A stretch of DNA of 47,268 nt, from the NCBI GenBank assembly GCA_948470905.1, contig CAOKQK010000018.1, forward strand, positions 1-47,268. Direction: 5' to 3'. Below the pieces are notes generated by a model, which saw only the letters and a list, made by a program, of their open reading frames with translations, ran no database searches and was not told the origin of the DNA. The position numbers were made by a program, and so were the translations under genes. Origin of the DNA: an uncultured Lachnospiraceae bacterium (GTDB lineage Bacteria; Bacillota; Clostridia; Lachnospirales; Lachnospiraceae). Below, piece after piece: positions 27,860 through 38,527 of this stretch (its first letter is position 1; each line of letters opens with the position of its first letter).

Positions 27860-28723
27860 TTAACCCAGGGCTTCCGCGCCCGCTATGATTTCCGTCAGCT
27901 CCTGTGTGATGGAGCCCTGACGTGCCCTGTTATACTTCAGCGCCAGATCGCTGATCATTTCTTCCGCATTGCTGGTGGCATTGTCCATGGCCTGCATACG
28001 CGCACCGTTCTCGCTGGCAACTGATTCCATCAGCGCGCCGTAGATCAGGCTGGTCACGTACTTGGGGATGATCATGTCCAGGGCCTCCACATCCTCCGGC
28101 TCGAAATTCATGATCGCAGCAGCCTCACTGGACTGTCCTTCCTCCTCACCGGAAACCTCCACAGGAAGGAGGCGCAGCAATGTGGGCACATGGCTGACCG
28201 TATTCTTGAACGCGGTATAGGCAAGATAAATCTCACCCACCTCTCCTTCCGCAAAAGACTGCAGCAGCTTTGCGGAAAGATGCATGGCGTCCGCGTAGAC
28301 CGGATTCTCCACAATATCGCCGTCACTGACCTTTATATTGTAGCCATAGCGGTGAAAAGCCTCACGCCCCTTGTTACCCAGGCAATATATCTCCAGATCC
28401 TCTTTCTTCCACTCAGGATTCCTGGTGATCAGCTTGATCACATTGGAATTGTAGCCGCCTGCCAGCCCCCTGTTGGAGGTGATCACAATGACCGCCTTCT
28501 TCCGGGAGGCTCCCTGCGTCAGATACCTGTGCTCAATATGCCCCACACGCCTGAGAATACTGTTTACCGTGTCATACATACAGTCGAAATAGCCCTTGGA
28601 ACGCTCCGCGTTTGTTCTGGCACGCTGCAGCTTTACAGTGGATACCAGCTTCATCGCCTTGGTAATCTGCTGTGTACCCTGAATACTGCTCTTTCGGCGC
28701 TTTATATCACGCATTGATGCCAT
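27860..28723 (-). CDS. atpG: ATP synthase gamma subunit
   Basis: This 287-residue central shaft subunit of F1 has the conserved N-terminal helix (MRDIKRRKSSIQGTQQITKAMKLV) split over the first 35 residues, ITSNRGLAGGYN, and the C-terminal helix ending AMDNATSNAEEMI...ITQELTEIIAGAEAL. Normal length. AAGGGGTGT precedes the start. Confidence 0.97.
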   Translation of the reverse strand: MASMRDIKRRKSSIQGTQQITKAMKLVSTVKLQRARTNAERSKGYFDCMYDTVNSILRRVGHIEHRYLTQGASRKKAVIVITSNRGLAGGYNSNVIKLITRNPEWKKEDLEIYCLGNKGREAFHRYGYNIKVSDGDIVENPVYADAMHLSAKLLQSFAEGEVGEIYLAYTAFKNTVSHVPTLLRLLPVEVSGEEEGQSSEAAAIMNFEPEDVEALDMIIPKYVTSLIYGALMESVASENGARMQAMDNATSNAEEMISDLALKYNRARQGSITQELTEIIAGAEALG

Positions 28724-28737
28724 AATTACACCCCTTT

Positions 28738-28754
28738 GCGTGCTTTAAGCACGC
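28738..28754. other. Short hairpin between atpA and atpG
   Basis: GCGTGCTT and AAGCACGC form a perfect 8-bp stem around a single base in the 59-bp gap, near the atpG ribosome site. It could affect atpG translation. Confidence 0.5.
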
Positions 28755-28782
28755 ATATCAATCAATATTCTTGGTCCGCTTT

Positions 28783-30318
<1,536 letters not shown>

Positions 30319-30873
30319 TTACCCTAACTGGATCTGTAATAATTGTTTTGTTAAGCCGTTCAATTTTGTACGGATACTGGTATCCACAACCCTGTCGTTA
30401 ATACGGATGACCATTCCTCCGATAAGCCCTGCATCCACACCGTAATGCATTTCCATCTTCCTGTATCCGCTGGTCCCAAGCAGCCTCTCCTCCACCTGGC
30501 CCTTCTGCGCGGGCGTAAGCTCCACGGCAGTCGTGACATATGCCACTCCAATCTTCTGCTGTTCCTTTACCCTGTCGATAAAGTATGCAAAGATGGCCTG
30601 CAGATCCTTATAGCGCTCCTTGGATATGATTACCTCAAACAACCCTGTCAGCTCATCACTGATCCGTCCCTTAAAGACCTCGTCCGCTGCCTGAAGCTTT
30701 TCCTGCTTGGAAATCCCGGGATGCTTCATCAGCTCGTCAAACTGGGGATTCTGCTCCAGCAGCTTCTGAATACACTGAATTTCCTCCATCAGCGCCAAAG
30801 CCTTGTCTTCACCTGATTCCAGACACACTTCATACAAGGCTTCACCGTATGTTTTAGATACTAATTTAGCCAT
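30319..30873 (-). CDS. atpH: ATP synthase delta subunit
   Basis: This 184-residue subunit of the peripheral stalk ties alpha3beta3 to subunit b. KTYGEALYEVCLESG, LMKHPGISKQEKLQA, and the C-terminal GLIGGMVIRINDRVVDTSIRTKL are typical. It overlaps atpF by 13 bp. Confidence 0.96.
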   Translation of the reverse strand: MAKLVSKTYGEALYEVCLESGEDKALALMEEIQCIQKLLEQNPQFDELMKHPGISKQEKLQAADEVFKGRISDELTGLFEVIISKERYKDLQAIFAYFIDRVKEQQKIGVAYVTTAVELTPAQKGQVEERLLGTSGYRKMEMHYGVDAGLIGGMVIRINDRVVDTSIRTKLNGLTKQLLQIQLG

Positions 30874-31403
30874 GTCTTATCACCCATTTCCTTCAAGGTT
30901 TCATTGATCAGCTGATCCTGCACAGCAGTATCGATGGATGCCGATACCACCTTGCCTGCCATAAGTGATGCTACGGAAACTATCTCTTTCTTTATATCAT
31001 CGGACATCTTCTGCTTCTCAAGCTCCGCTTCCACGCGCGCCCTCTCCAGGATCCGCTCCGCTTCTTCCTTCGCGCCTGCAATGATCTGGCTCTCATTCCC
31101 CAGCGCCTTTCTGCGCGCTTCGCTCAAGATGCTCTCCGCCTCTTTGTCAATACTCTGAAGCCTGCTCTCGTATTCCTCTTTTAAGCGCTGAGCTTCTTCC
31201 ATGTCATTCTTAGCCGACTGCAGCTCATTCTCAATCTTTTCCTTACGTCCGTTCAGCATCTTGCGTGCCGGATTAAAGAGCATCTTACTCATAATGAGAA
31301 AGAGGATAAAGATTGCTATGATCATCAGACAGTTGTCAGCCACCAGCTGCATGTCAAGGTCAAACAGTCTCGACATGGATTCGCCCTCTGTTAAAAGTAT
31401 CAT
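30861..31403 (-). CDS. atpF: ATP synthase b subunit
   Basis: This 180-residue peripheral stalk subunit of Fo has one N-terminal membrane helix (NCLMIIAIFILFLIMSKMLF) and a long charged coiled coil to about 150. The ATG at 31403 is preceded by AAGGAGG; a second ATG nine codons later is less well placed. Ends overlap atpH. Confidence 0.95.
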   Translation of the reverse strand: MILLTEGESMSRLFDLDMQLVADNCLMIIAIFILFLIMSKMLFNPARKMLNGRKEKIENELQSAKNDMEEAQRLKEEYESRLQSIDKEAESILSEARRKALGNESQIIAGAKEEAERILERARVEAELEKQKMSDDIKKEIVSVASLMAGKVVSASIDTAVQDQLINETLKEMGDKTWLN

Positions 31404-31457
31404 TCTCTGCCTCCTTTCTGCCTTCTTTCATATTAAAATGGGCATTTTTGTACTTTA

Positions 31458-31721
<264 letters not shown>

Positions 31722-31841
31722 CTAAAATTTTGTTTGGCCTACAGTAAATTGTTTTGTCCGTTTACTGTGAATAATTACCGTGATCCGTGATCACGAAATA
31801 ACTTTGTCCTGTGGAATTTAAATTCTGTCTGGTATCGCGCC

Positions 31842-32582
31842 TCAGCGCCGTGTCCCATCACCAATCTCATTTGAAATATAGGTCATGGTCAGCATACAGA
31901 ATACGTATGTTTGAATTGCTCCCGAGAACAAATCAAAGTACACATGAAGCGCCGCGGGCCAGATTGTGGCAAACCATCTCAGCAGCCCGTAAATCAGCGC
32001 CATCATCGCCGTGCCCGACAGCACATTTGCAAACAGACGCAAAGACAATGATATCGGAACAGCAACATTACTGATCACATTGATAGGAACCCAGATAGGC
32101 AGCCATGGCGGCAGCGGAGAACAATAATCCTTCCAGATCGTGAGCGGCTTCTGGTATTTCCACTTGTTATAACGGATCATGAAAAAAGTGATCAATGCCA
32201 GCGGCAGCGTCACACCGTAGTCCGCGGTCGGGGGCCTTAAACCCAGCAGACCGGAGATATTGCTCATCAGAATGAAAATAAAAATCGTTCCGATATAGTT
32301 GGCAAACCTCGGAGCCGCAGGTCCCATGGAACTGCTTACCATCCCGTCCAGCTTCTCCACAATCAGTTCTATGACATTTTGAAAACCTCCCGGAACTTCC
32401 CCGGCCCTGGCCATACATCTGTTTGCAGCGATGCAGAAGCCTATCAGGATCAGCATGACAATCAGGACGCACACATGTGTTGTTGTTATCCAGACATCCT
32501 GCCCGAAAAAGGAATATTTAAATACTCCATGAATCATAAAATCCACCTCGGAGCCTCCGGATAACAAGATTCCATGTTCCAT
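31842..32582 (-). CDS. atpB: ATP synthase a subunit
   Basis: This 246-residue stator membrane subunit has five to six hydrophobic helices. The essential Arg is in ISLSLRLFANVLSGTAMMALIYG, and the last helix ends GAIQTYVFCMLTMTYISNEI. An AGAGGAGGTGAGAGT site precedes the ATG. The gap to atpE is 132 bp. Confidence 0.95.
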   Translation of the reverse strand: MEHGILLSGGSEVDFMIHGVFKYSFFGQDVWITTTHVCVLIVMLILIGFCIAANRCMARAGEVPGGFQNVIELIVEKLDGMVSSSMGPAAPRFANYIGTIFIFILMSNISGLLGLRPPTADYGVTLPLALITFFMIRYNKWKYQKPLTIWKDYCSPLPPWLPIWVPINVISNVAVPISLSLRLFANVLSGTAMMALIYGLLRWFATIWPAALHVYFDLFSGAIQTYVFCMLTMTYISNEIGDGTRR

Positions 32583-32618
32583 ACTCTCACCTCCTCTTTC
32601 TTGTATTTTTTTCGCAAT

Positions 32619-33095
32619 CTACCTGGGGAGAGACTCCCCTTCCTGCAAGACATCCTCCTCCGGCATTGCCTCCGGGATCGGATCTGTCTCATGGAACAGT
32701 ATATTGCATATTTTATGGGTAAGCGGCTGAATATATGCCGTTACTTTCAAGCTCATATAGCCCAAAAAAATCACCAGCGGGTTCAAAACCCCCGTAATGG
32801 AAACCAAAATAAGTACAAAGGTGATCATCCCATATCGGAACAGATAGCCCCTCAGCATCAGTTTGGAGGCATCCGCCCCGCCTGCCATGGCGCGTTCCAG
32901 AGTACGGCACATATGTATGCTGGCGGCAAACGCGAAAGCAATCCCAAACCAGAGGCTGCCCGCATAGCGGATCTGATCCTCCACGATAAACACCCCTGCC
33001 ACCTGGCAGACAAGCCCAAAAAAGAGCATGCCAATGTGCATTTCCAGAAGCGTCCTGTTTTTATTTTTTAACGCTTTTATGATCATCTTCTTCAC
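32619..33095 (-). CDS. AtpI-like membrane protein of the ATP synthase operon
   Basis: This 158-residue protein has four predicted membrane helices (LLEMHIGMLFFGLVCQVAGV, LWFGIAFAFAASIHM, YGMITFVLILVSITGVLNPLVIFLG), the layout of ATP synthase subunit I-like proteins that assist c-ring assembly or cation supply. A GTG at 33095 or an ATG at 33086 could be the start, neither with a strong ribosome site. The coding region overlaps the preceding small gene by 35 bp. Confidence 0.75.
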   Translation of the reverse strand: MKKMIIKALKNKNRTLLEMHIGMLFFGLVCQVAGVFIVEDQIRYAGSLWFGIAFAFAASIHMCRTLERAMAGGADASKLMLRGYLFRYGMITFVLILVSITGVLNPLVIFLGYMSLKVTAYIQPLTHKICNILFHETDPIPEAMPEEDVLQEGESLPR

Positions 33096-33354
33096 TTTCA
33101 GCGGAAATCCCGCGCTCCCTGCCCTGTTCTTCCCTGCTGTACAGGCTTTTCGCCATGCGGTAAATGTTCTGCCCGCCAGCCACCGCGCCCATCATAAACA
33201 GCACGATCGTAACCCAGGACGTCCCAAACTTCCTGTCCAGCCACACGCCAAGAGCCGTCATAATGCAGATAGGCACTATCATATTCAATCCGAACTGCAT
33301 TACCATGGCAAGGGACTGCATCACAATCCGTCTGTCGTCATTGCGCCGTCTCAT
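33061..33354 (-). CDS. AtpZ/AtpI-family protein
   Basis: This 97-residue protein has two membrane helices, MVMQFGLNMIVPICIMTALGVWLD and a following WVTIVLFMMGAVAGGQNIYRM, the pattern of AtpZ-type proteins, which can supply Mg2+/Ca2+ or guide assembly of the synthase. A hydrophilic acidic tail ends the protein. It is the first gene of the atp operon, after a good promoter; its ribosome site is weak. Confidence 0.85.
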   Translation of the reverse strand: MRRRNDDRRIVMQSLAMVMQFGLNMIVPICIMTALGVWLDRKFGTSWVTIVLFMMGAVAGGQNIYRMAKSLYSREEQGRERGISAESEEDDHKSVKK

Positions 33355-33440
33355 CTTTCATTTTGTCCTCGCATTCACTGTGGCTGTACGCCAAAGCTTT
33401 TATGTACCTGCTCCAAGCCCGGCAAAAGCCAAACAGTTAT

Positions 33441-33469
33441 ATTATAACTATTTTTTTTGAAAATGTCTA
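33441..33469 (-). promoter_or_regulatory. Promoter of the atp operon
   Basis: Minus strand TAGACA (33469-33464), 17 bp, perfect TATAAT (33446-33441), followed by a ~85-nt leader. It lies 20 bp after the stop of the hydrolase gene. Confidence 0.75.
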
Positions 33470-33489
33470 GGCAGTACCATCCAAAAACA

Positions 33490-34665
33490 TTAATAAAAAA
33501 TGTGTCCCCCGATACTGATGCCCGTGAGCCCTGGAATAGGTGTCCGGAAGAACACACAATTGCCCACATTGGTCACTCCCGCCATCGCTTCGTCCGCCGC
33601 CCTGTAGCATTTGTCAGTGGCTTTATTCACGCTGAGAGCCAGCGCCAGACGCCCGCTCTTTACCGGCGAAAACTGTCCGCTCTGATAAATGACTCCCGAT
33701 ATGGTGTTGGGGAATTTGGGGCTTAAGACACGGTTCATCACAACGCTCCCCACCGCGACCTGTCCCTCGTAGGGCTCGCCGCCCGCCTCGCAGTAGATCA
33801 GATTCGCCAGCAGATATCTGTCATTGGGCTCAAAGACCACCTCCGAAATATCCCGCCACACTGCGTTTGCCGATGCCTTGGACAGGGCAATCTCCTCCGC
33901 CAGCTTCTTCTTCAGGACTTCCAGGTTTTCCTCCTGCTTCTTAAGTTCCGCCTCATATGCCCTGGCCTGTCTCTCCGCTTCCTCTATGTCGCCCTCATTC
34001 TGCCGGACAATCTTGGAGGTGTCGCTGATCAGCTGGTCCACCCTGCTCTTGTCCTCTTCCGCCCGGGCATACAGCCCCTCCAGATCTTCCCGCTCAGACT
34101 GAAGACGCGCCTCCTCCTGCTCTATGAGCATCCTGGTCTCCTGGTACTCCTGCATCTTCTGCCTGCTGTAGGAAACGGTCTTTTCTATATTATCCGCCTT
34201 GTTCAAAAGGTCGGAAAGGCTTGCCGCCTCGAACAGTGCGGACAGATATGTATCCTGCGGCATCTCATACATACACCGCACCATCGCCATCATGGACTCA
34301 CGCTGCCACTCCTCCGTCTCCTTCGCCTGGTCCAGCGCCTCCTGGGCCTGGGCAATCTCCAGCTCCTTCTGTCCGATCTGCTGCTCCAGGTTCGCCAGAT
34401 TCGCCGTCACTTCCATGAGCTGGCTGTTGAGGCTGTCCAATTCCTTCTTCAGCTTATTGGTCTTTTTTTCAAGGCTGTCTATATTGTCATGAGTCTTATC
34501 CAGCTGGTCCTCCAGCTTATCCATCTCATCCTTAGTATTGTCAATCTGCTGCTGTGTGGTAATAGCATAAGCAATGGCAGGCTCCAGGGAAGCATGCGCC
34601 GCCCCTGTCAAAATCGCTGCCGCCACAATAACTGCTGTCCTTTTCCACAGTCTGCGCTTTTTCAC
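33490..34665 (-). CDS. Secreted cell-wall hydrolase: coiled coil plus SleB-like domain
   Basis: This 391-residue protein starts at GTG and has an N-terminal export signal (RTAVIVAAAILTGAAHA). Residues about 35-275 form a long charged coiled coil like that of PcsB/CwlO-type hydrolases (DELEDQLDKTHDNIDSLEK-like heptads), which in relatives is controlled by FtsEX; that link is inference. Residues about 280-391 are a SleB/CwlJ-type hydrolase_2 domain: LLANLIYCEAGGEPYEGQVAV with the catalytic Glu, VMNRV, and VNKATDKCYRAADEAM. It would cut peptidoglycan glycan strands. Function may be vegetative rather than germination-specific. Confidence 0.9.
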   Translation of the reverse strand: MKKRRLWKRTAVIVAAAILTGAAHASLEPAIAYAITTQQQIDNTKDEMDKLEDQLDKTHDNIDSLEKKTNKLKKELDSLNSQLMEVTANLANLEQQIGQKELEIAQAQEALDQAKETEEWQRESMMAMVRCMYEMPQDTYLSALFEAASLSDLLNKADNIEKTVSYSRQKMQEYQETRMLIEQEEARLQSEREDLEGLYARAEEDKSRVDQLISDTSKIVRQNEGDIEEAERQARAYEAELKKQEENLEVLKKKLAEEIALSKASANAVWRDISEVVFEPNDRYLLANLIYCEAGGEPYEGQVAVGSVVMNRVLSPKFPNTISGVIYQSGQFSPVKSGRLALALSVNKATDKCYRAADEAMAGVTNVGNCVFFRTPIPGLTGISIGGHIFY

Positions 34666-34813
34666 AGTCTCTTACCTTCGCCTTTCCATAACAGAATGTT
34701 TATCCTAAATTATCCCTATATTTCACTTGTCCAAATTTCCATCTGCCGCATTGTCTTCAGTCAGTGATGCCGCCGCATCGCCTCCCTTATCCGCCCGTAT
34801 TTACGTATGCATA

Positions 34814-35329
34814 TCACACTTCCATATGGATCTGCCTGCCGGTCCTGGAATAAGGAATATATTCCACGCCTGCCGCCCGGAACATTTTCTTTGCAGCGCG
34901 GTTTGACGAGGTCCCGTCATATTTATCCCCATCATACACCACTGTCTTGATACCTGCCTGTATGATCGCCTTGGCACATTCGTTGCAGGGGAATAAAGAC
35001 ACATACAGCTTCGTGCCTTCCAGGGATCCCCCCCTGTAATTCAGTATGGCATTCAACTCTCCATGAGTCACAAAGGGATATTTCGTATCCAGATCCCCGC
35101 CCTCCCTCTCCCAGGGAAACTCCTCGTCGGAGCATCCGTTGGGAAAACCGTTGTAGCCCATGGACAATATTTTGTTGTCTCTGCTGACAATGCATGCCCC
35201 CACCTGGGTATTGGGATCCTTGGAGCGCATTCCCGAAAGATGCGCCACACCCATAAAGTACTCATCCCAGCTGATATAGTCCTTTCTTTTGCCAGTCGTT
35301 TTTCCCTCAGCCATCTTCATATCACTCAT
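34814..35329 (-). CDS. dCMP/cytidylate deaminase (ComEB-like)
   Basis: This 171-residue zinc deaminase has the His-X-Glu site (THGELNA, His89 and Glu91) and Cys115-Cys118 in FPCNECAK. MGYNGFPNGCSDEEFPW is characteristic of dCMP deaminases. It turns dCMP into dUMP for dTMP synthesis. AAAGGA lies 9 bases before the ATG. It sits between rpiB and the hydrolase on the same strand. Confidence 0.93.
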   Translation of the reverse strand: MSDMKMAEGKTTGKRKDYISWDEYFMGVAHLSGMRSKDPNTQVGACIVSRDNKILSMGYNGFPNGCSDEEFPWEREGGDLDTKYPFVTHGELNAILNYRGGSLEGTKLYVSLFPCNECAKAIIQAGIKTVVYDGDKYDGTSSNRAAKKMFRAAGVEYIPYSRTGRQIHMEV

Positions 35330-35398
35330 TATATTTTTCCTTTGTTTATTTTAAAAGATAAAAAATATTTTTGCAACACGTTTTGCCGCTGCTCCCAC

Positions 35399-35830
35399 TC
35401 AAAGCTTCTCGATCAGGCCGATCCGACGCTGATGACGCTCCTCTCCGGAAAATTCCGTCTCCAAAAAGGTTTCCACAATTTCCAGCGCAAGGTTTTCTCC
35501 CACTATGCCCGCTCCCAGAGCCAGCATATTGGCATCATTGTGCAGCCGGGTCAGCTTAGCGGAAAGCACATCCCCACAGAGGGCGCAGCGGATTCCCGGA
35601 ATCTTATTGGCAGAAATACTGATGCCGATGCCGGTGGTGCAGACGACAATGCCCTTATCGCACCTTCCCTCCGCAACCGCCTTAGCCGCCGCGTGCCCAA
35701 AGACAGGGTAATCACAGCTCTCCTGTCCGTTGCAGCCACAGTCCAGATAAGAGAGCCCCCTCTCCTCCAAATACTGAATGATCCTCTGCTTCAATGCATA
35801 ACCGCCATGGTCGCTGCCAATCGCTATCAT
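35399..35830 (-). CDS. rpiB: Ribose-5-phosphate isomerase B
   Basis: This 143-residue enzyme of the RpiB/LacAB family interconverts ribose-5-phosphate and ribulose-5-phosphate. GSDHGGYALK at the N-terminus, Cys64 in VVCTTGIGISISANK, and RLHNDANMLALG are the family motifs. An AGGAGG site precedes the ATG. Its leader carries a 22-bp sequence also found in the tandem repeat at the window end. Confidence 0.96.
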   Translation of the reverse strand: MIAIGSDHGGYALKQRIIQYLEERGLSYLDCGCNGQESCDYPVFGHAAAKAVAEGRCDKGIVVCTTGIGISISANKIPGIRCALCGDVLSAKLTRLHNDANMLALGAGIVGENLALEIVETFLETEFSGEERHQRRIGLIEKL

Positions 35831-35845
35831 AATAGATTCCTCCTA

Positions 35846-35867
35846 TTTTGAGTTCCGCCTCTGCACT
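35846..35867. repeat. 22-bp copy of the window-end tandem-repeat junction
   Basis: These 22 bases are the exact reverse complement of 47195-47216, which spans the junction between two units of the 109-bp tandem repeat. Here they lie just upstream of the rpiB ribosome site. A perfect 22-mer in two distant spots is beyond chance, so this is likely a remnant or a shared regulatory segment. Confidence 0.75.
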
Positions 35868-35884
35868 TCTGTGTCCCCAGTTTT

Positions 35885-36961
35885 TCATACCCTGACCACT
35901 CTGTGCCCAGCTGCCTTCAGCAGCCGGTTCATAATGGCCTGTCCCAGCCCCCTGTCGGGAAAGCTCTCCGAATATATTTTCGTTACTTTTTCGTTATCAA
36001 ACTCCCGGAGTGCGGCAAAAAGCCCCCTTGCAATACTCTCCTCGTCACTGCGGCTCCCCAGGCATTTGACCACATCTGCCCGGTAAGCCGCCGCCGTCTC
36101 GCTGGCGGCAATGACCCCTGTCTTACAGCCCCGGGCCCTGTCCGCAGCCGCCTGTTCATTCACGTATGCCGCCACCCGCTCCGGCTCCCCTTCCACAAGC
36201 ACCAGCTCTCCCTCCGGCGCATAGTGCCGGTATTTCATGCCCGGCGCCTTCGGAGCCTGCCCGCTGTCCGGTTTTATGATGGTGACATCTGTGTCAACTG
36301 CTCCAAGCACCTCCGTGAGCATCCTCTCCGTCACATATCCGGGACGCAGAATCTGCGGCCTGTCTTTTGTCAGGTCCACTGTCAGATCCACAATGGTGGA
36401 TTCCAGCCCGATCCCAACCGCCCCGCCGTCCACAATCATGTCCACGCGCCCGTCCATATCCTCCGCCACATGTCCCGCCTCGGTGGGGCTGGGCTTCCCG
36501 GAACGATTGGCGCTTGGCGCGGCGATATATCTGCCGCCGTACTCGATCAGCTTTCTTGCCACAGGATGGGACGGAAACCTGACCGCCACCGTGTCAAGCC
36601 CTCCGGTAGTCTCATAGGGAACCTGCGCCGACTTGGGCAGTATCATGGTCAACGGTCCCGGCCAAAAGGCGTCGGCAAGCTTCTCCGCCTCTTTTGGCAC
36701 TGCCCCCGCTATCTCATAAATATCCTCAAACCTGCAGATATGTATGATCAGCGGATTGTCGGAGGGACGCCCCTTCGCCTCATAAATCTTCCTGGCGGAT
36801 TCCCTGTTCAGCCCATCCCCACCCAGGCCATACACCGTCTCCGTGGGGAAAGCCACCAAGCCCCCCGCCATCAGGACCGCCCCCGCCCTGCGCAGCGCCG
36901 CATCCTCCCCGCATGACAGCCCAAGCTCCGGCTGCAATATCTTCACTATTTCTGTCTTCAT
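35885..36961 (-). CDS. L-threonylcarbamoyladenylate synthase (Sua5/TsaC)
   Basis: This 358-residue protein makes threonylcarbamoyl-AMP for the t6A37 modification of ANN-decoding tRNAs. The YrdC domain covers about 20-215: AGGLVAFPTETVYGLGGDGL, KGRPSDNPLIIHI, PGPLTMIL, RFPSHPVA, and APSANRSGKPSPT. A C-terminal Sua5 domain covers about 240-358 (KAPGMKYRHYAPEGELVLVEG). Length is normal for the Sua5 form. It lies 54 bp upstream of rpiB. The start is preceded by GGAGG at long spacing. Confidence 0.95.
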   Translation of the reverse strand: MKTEIVKILQPELGLSCGEDAALRRAGAVLMAGGLVAFPTETVYGLGGDGLNRESARKIYEAKGRPSDNPLIIHICRFEDIYEIAGAVPKEAEKLADAFWPGPLTMILPKSAQVPYETTGGLDTVAVRFPSHPVARKLIEYGGRYIAAPSANRSGKPSPTEAGHVAEDMDGRVDMIVDGGAVGIGLESTIVDLTVDLTKDRPQILRPGYVTERMLTEVLGAVDTDVTIIKPDSGQAPKAPGMKYRHYAPEGELVLVEGEPERVAAYVNEQAAADRARGCKTGVIAASETAAAYRADVVKCLGSRSDEESIARGLFAALREFDNEKVTKIYSESFPDRGLGQAIMNRLLKAAGHRVVRV

Positions 36962-37445
36962 CCCATTTCCGTCCTCCGCTGTGCTGCACGCATAACATGG
37001 CAGTGCGCGGCAGCACTGCCATTCTTCCGCAATTTACGGATATCTCTGTCAGCGCTGCCATTTCCACGGCACCATCCAATAAAGCGTTGCGCAAATAACG
37101 TAACAGTAACCATACGGCACCGCGAAGTCAAAATTGCGTCTCAAGGGCGATTTTAATCGCCCTGCGATTATTGCGAGACTTGCAGGCGCCAAAATGAGTT
37201 AAAAACTCATTTTGTATGCATCTACACAACAGCAAATCCAGCATCTGCCATCTGCATCAGCAACCCACCGTTATCAGCCAACAATGCTGCCGTGCCGCAA
37301 GGCTTATATTGTGCATATTCTATCACACTTTTACAAAAAGGAAAAGATGAACAGACAAAAATGATCATTAATTATTCAGACATGCATGATTCCCATATGT
37401 ACCGCCCCCCCGCCTCTGATAACCCGCAGCAGATCAGGCTTCCGC
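36962..37445. other. Structured gene-free region between Sua5 and the five-gene cluster
   Basis: No convincing gene is present. Three perfect hairpins are: ATGGCAGTGC/GCACTGCCAT (36997-37022), AGGGCGATT/AATCGCCCT (37144-37163, with an outer GTCTC/GAGAC pair), and CAAAATGAGTT/AACTCATTTTG (37190-37214). GCGTTGCGCAAATAAC near 37084 closely resembles the arms of the palindrome at 47-212, suggesting a decayed relative. The last hairpin could end transcription from the cluster on the minus strand. The rest, 37215-37445, shows nothing recognisable. Confidence 0.55.
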
Positions 37446-38504
37446 TTACTTTGACTTCCACTCCACATTTTTCCAGGACAGCCCGTCCTCATTTTCCACA
37501 GTCAGCCTGTACGTGGCGTCAGCCTCCTGATTCTGCAGCCCAAGCGTCAATGTCTTCCCAGGCTCCAGCTCTATACGTCCTATATTGTTCAAGTAGGCAT
37601 GACGGGTATTTTCCACTTCTATATAAAGTGTCACGTTTCTCGTCTTATCCTGATTGACCGTATAACTTCCCCGAAATGACACAATAGAAGCCCTTTTGAG
37701 CACACACTCCAGAGAGGCGCTTACCATATCCCCTCCCCTAAATGCATTGATACCATAGACTGTGTTCCGATAGATTACGGTGTCTGTCTCATATGCGCCT
37801 GCTGCCGCGGCGCCCGCCTGCGGCAGCGCCATACCTGGGCTGGCAGCTTTTTCCGGCAGCGGATCAGCGGTACAGGCGGACGGCAGCGCCACATCACCGG
37901 GAGTCAGAATGCTCTGCTCTGCGCCAAGGACAGCATAGGAGAAGGTGAGCTTATCGCGAAAGCCAAAGCCCCGGCACGCATCCGCAAGGGAAAAGCCTGC
38001 GATTGCCAGAGGATGGGATTTGCGGTACAGCGCACGGCGCCCGGCAAATACTTCGGAATCGGCGTCAAAAAAGGCAGTTTTCACCAGCACCATCTCCTCC
38101 GTGTCTCCAGTGGAAACCACATGACTCATGACAACCTCCAGCATATCCATCTGCTCCAGTGTTATGGTGGATGACGGATAGATTACGATCGTATCATCCC
38201 CCACCTTTTGGCTCAGCAGATTTTCCGGCAGGCTGAACCGGATCTGGTCAAAAAGCGATTTTGCAGAGAAGTCACCTTTCTCCTCCCCCAGCGGAAATAC
38301 CAGATACAGCATGGTAAGCCCCCGGATAGGTTCCGCACTCTCTATGGGCTTAAAGTCAAAGGAAGATGCCCCCTGGTCGTTGTGAAGTATCAGAGGCTCC
38401 TCTCCTGAATTTTCTATTTTCAGGACAAGATTTTGCTCTATATAAAAAGGTTCGTCCCGGCTGCTGATCAGGCTGTCAGGATAGAAATCTATATCAGGAT
38501 ACAT
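37446..38504 (-). CDS. Cluster protein E: beta-rich protein of unknown function
   Basis: This 352-residue protein has no signal or membrane segment. Residues about 20-180 read as a beta-sandwich with LVLKIENSGEEPLIL at the start and a pattern of alternating hydrophobics, resembling the first domain of the 403-residue neighbour. An Ala/Pro-rich linker at about 205-230 joins a second beta domain that ends ELEPGKTLTLGLQNQEADATYRLT in an Ig-like layout. I do not recognise a named family. It is the last gene of the five-gene cluster, 23 bp after the previous gene. Confidence 0.7.
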   Translation of the reverse strand: MYPDIDFYPDSLISSRDEPFYIEQNLVLKIENSGEEPLILHNDQGASSFDFKPIESAEPIRGLTMLYLVFPLGEEKGDFSAKSLFDQIRFSLPENLLSQKVGDDTIVIYPSSTITLEQMDMLEVVMSHVVSTGDTEEMVLVKTAFFDADSEVFAGRRALYRKSHPLAIAGFSLADACRGFGFRDKLTFSYAVLGAEQSILTPGDVALPSACTADPLPEKAASPGMALPQAGAAAAGAYETDTVIYRNTVYGINAFRGGDMVSASLECVLKRASIVSFRGSYTVNQDKTRNVTLYIEVENTRHAYLNNIGRIELEPGKTLTLGLQNQEADATYRLTVENEDGLSWKNVEWKSK

Positions 38505-38527
38505 GATACTGCCCCCCTTTATCTTTT

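Noticed and set aside
36780-37094. Minus-strand open frame of 104 codons at the Sua5 start
   Set aside because: It overlaps Sua5 in another frame and crosses hairpins; no ribosome site or family resemblance.
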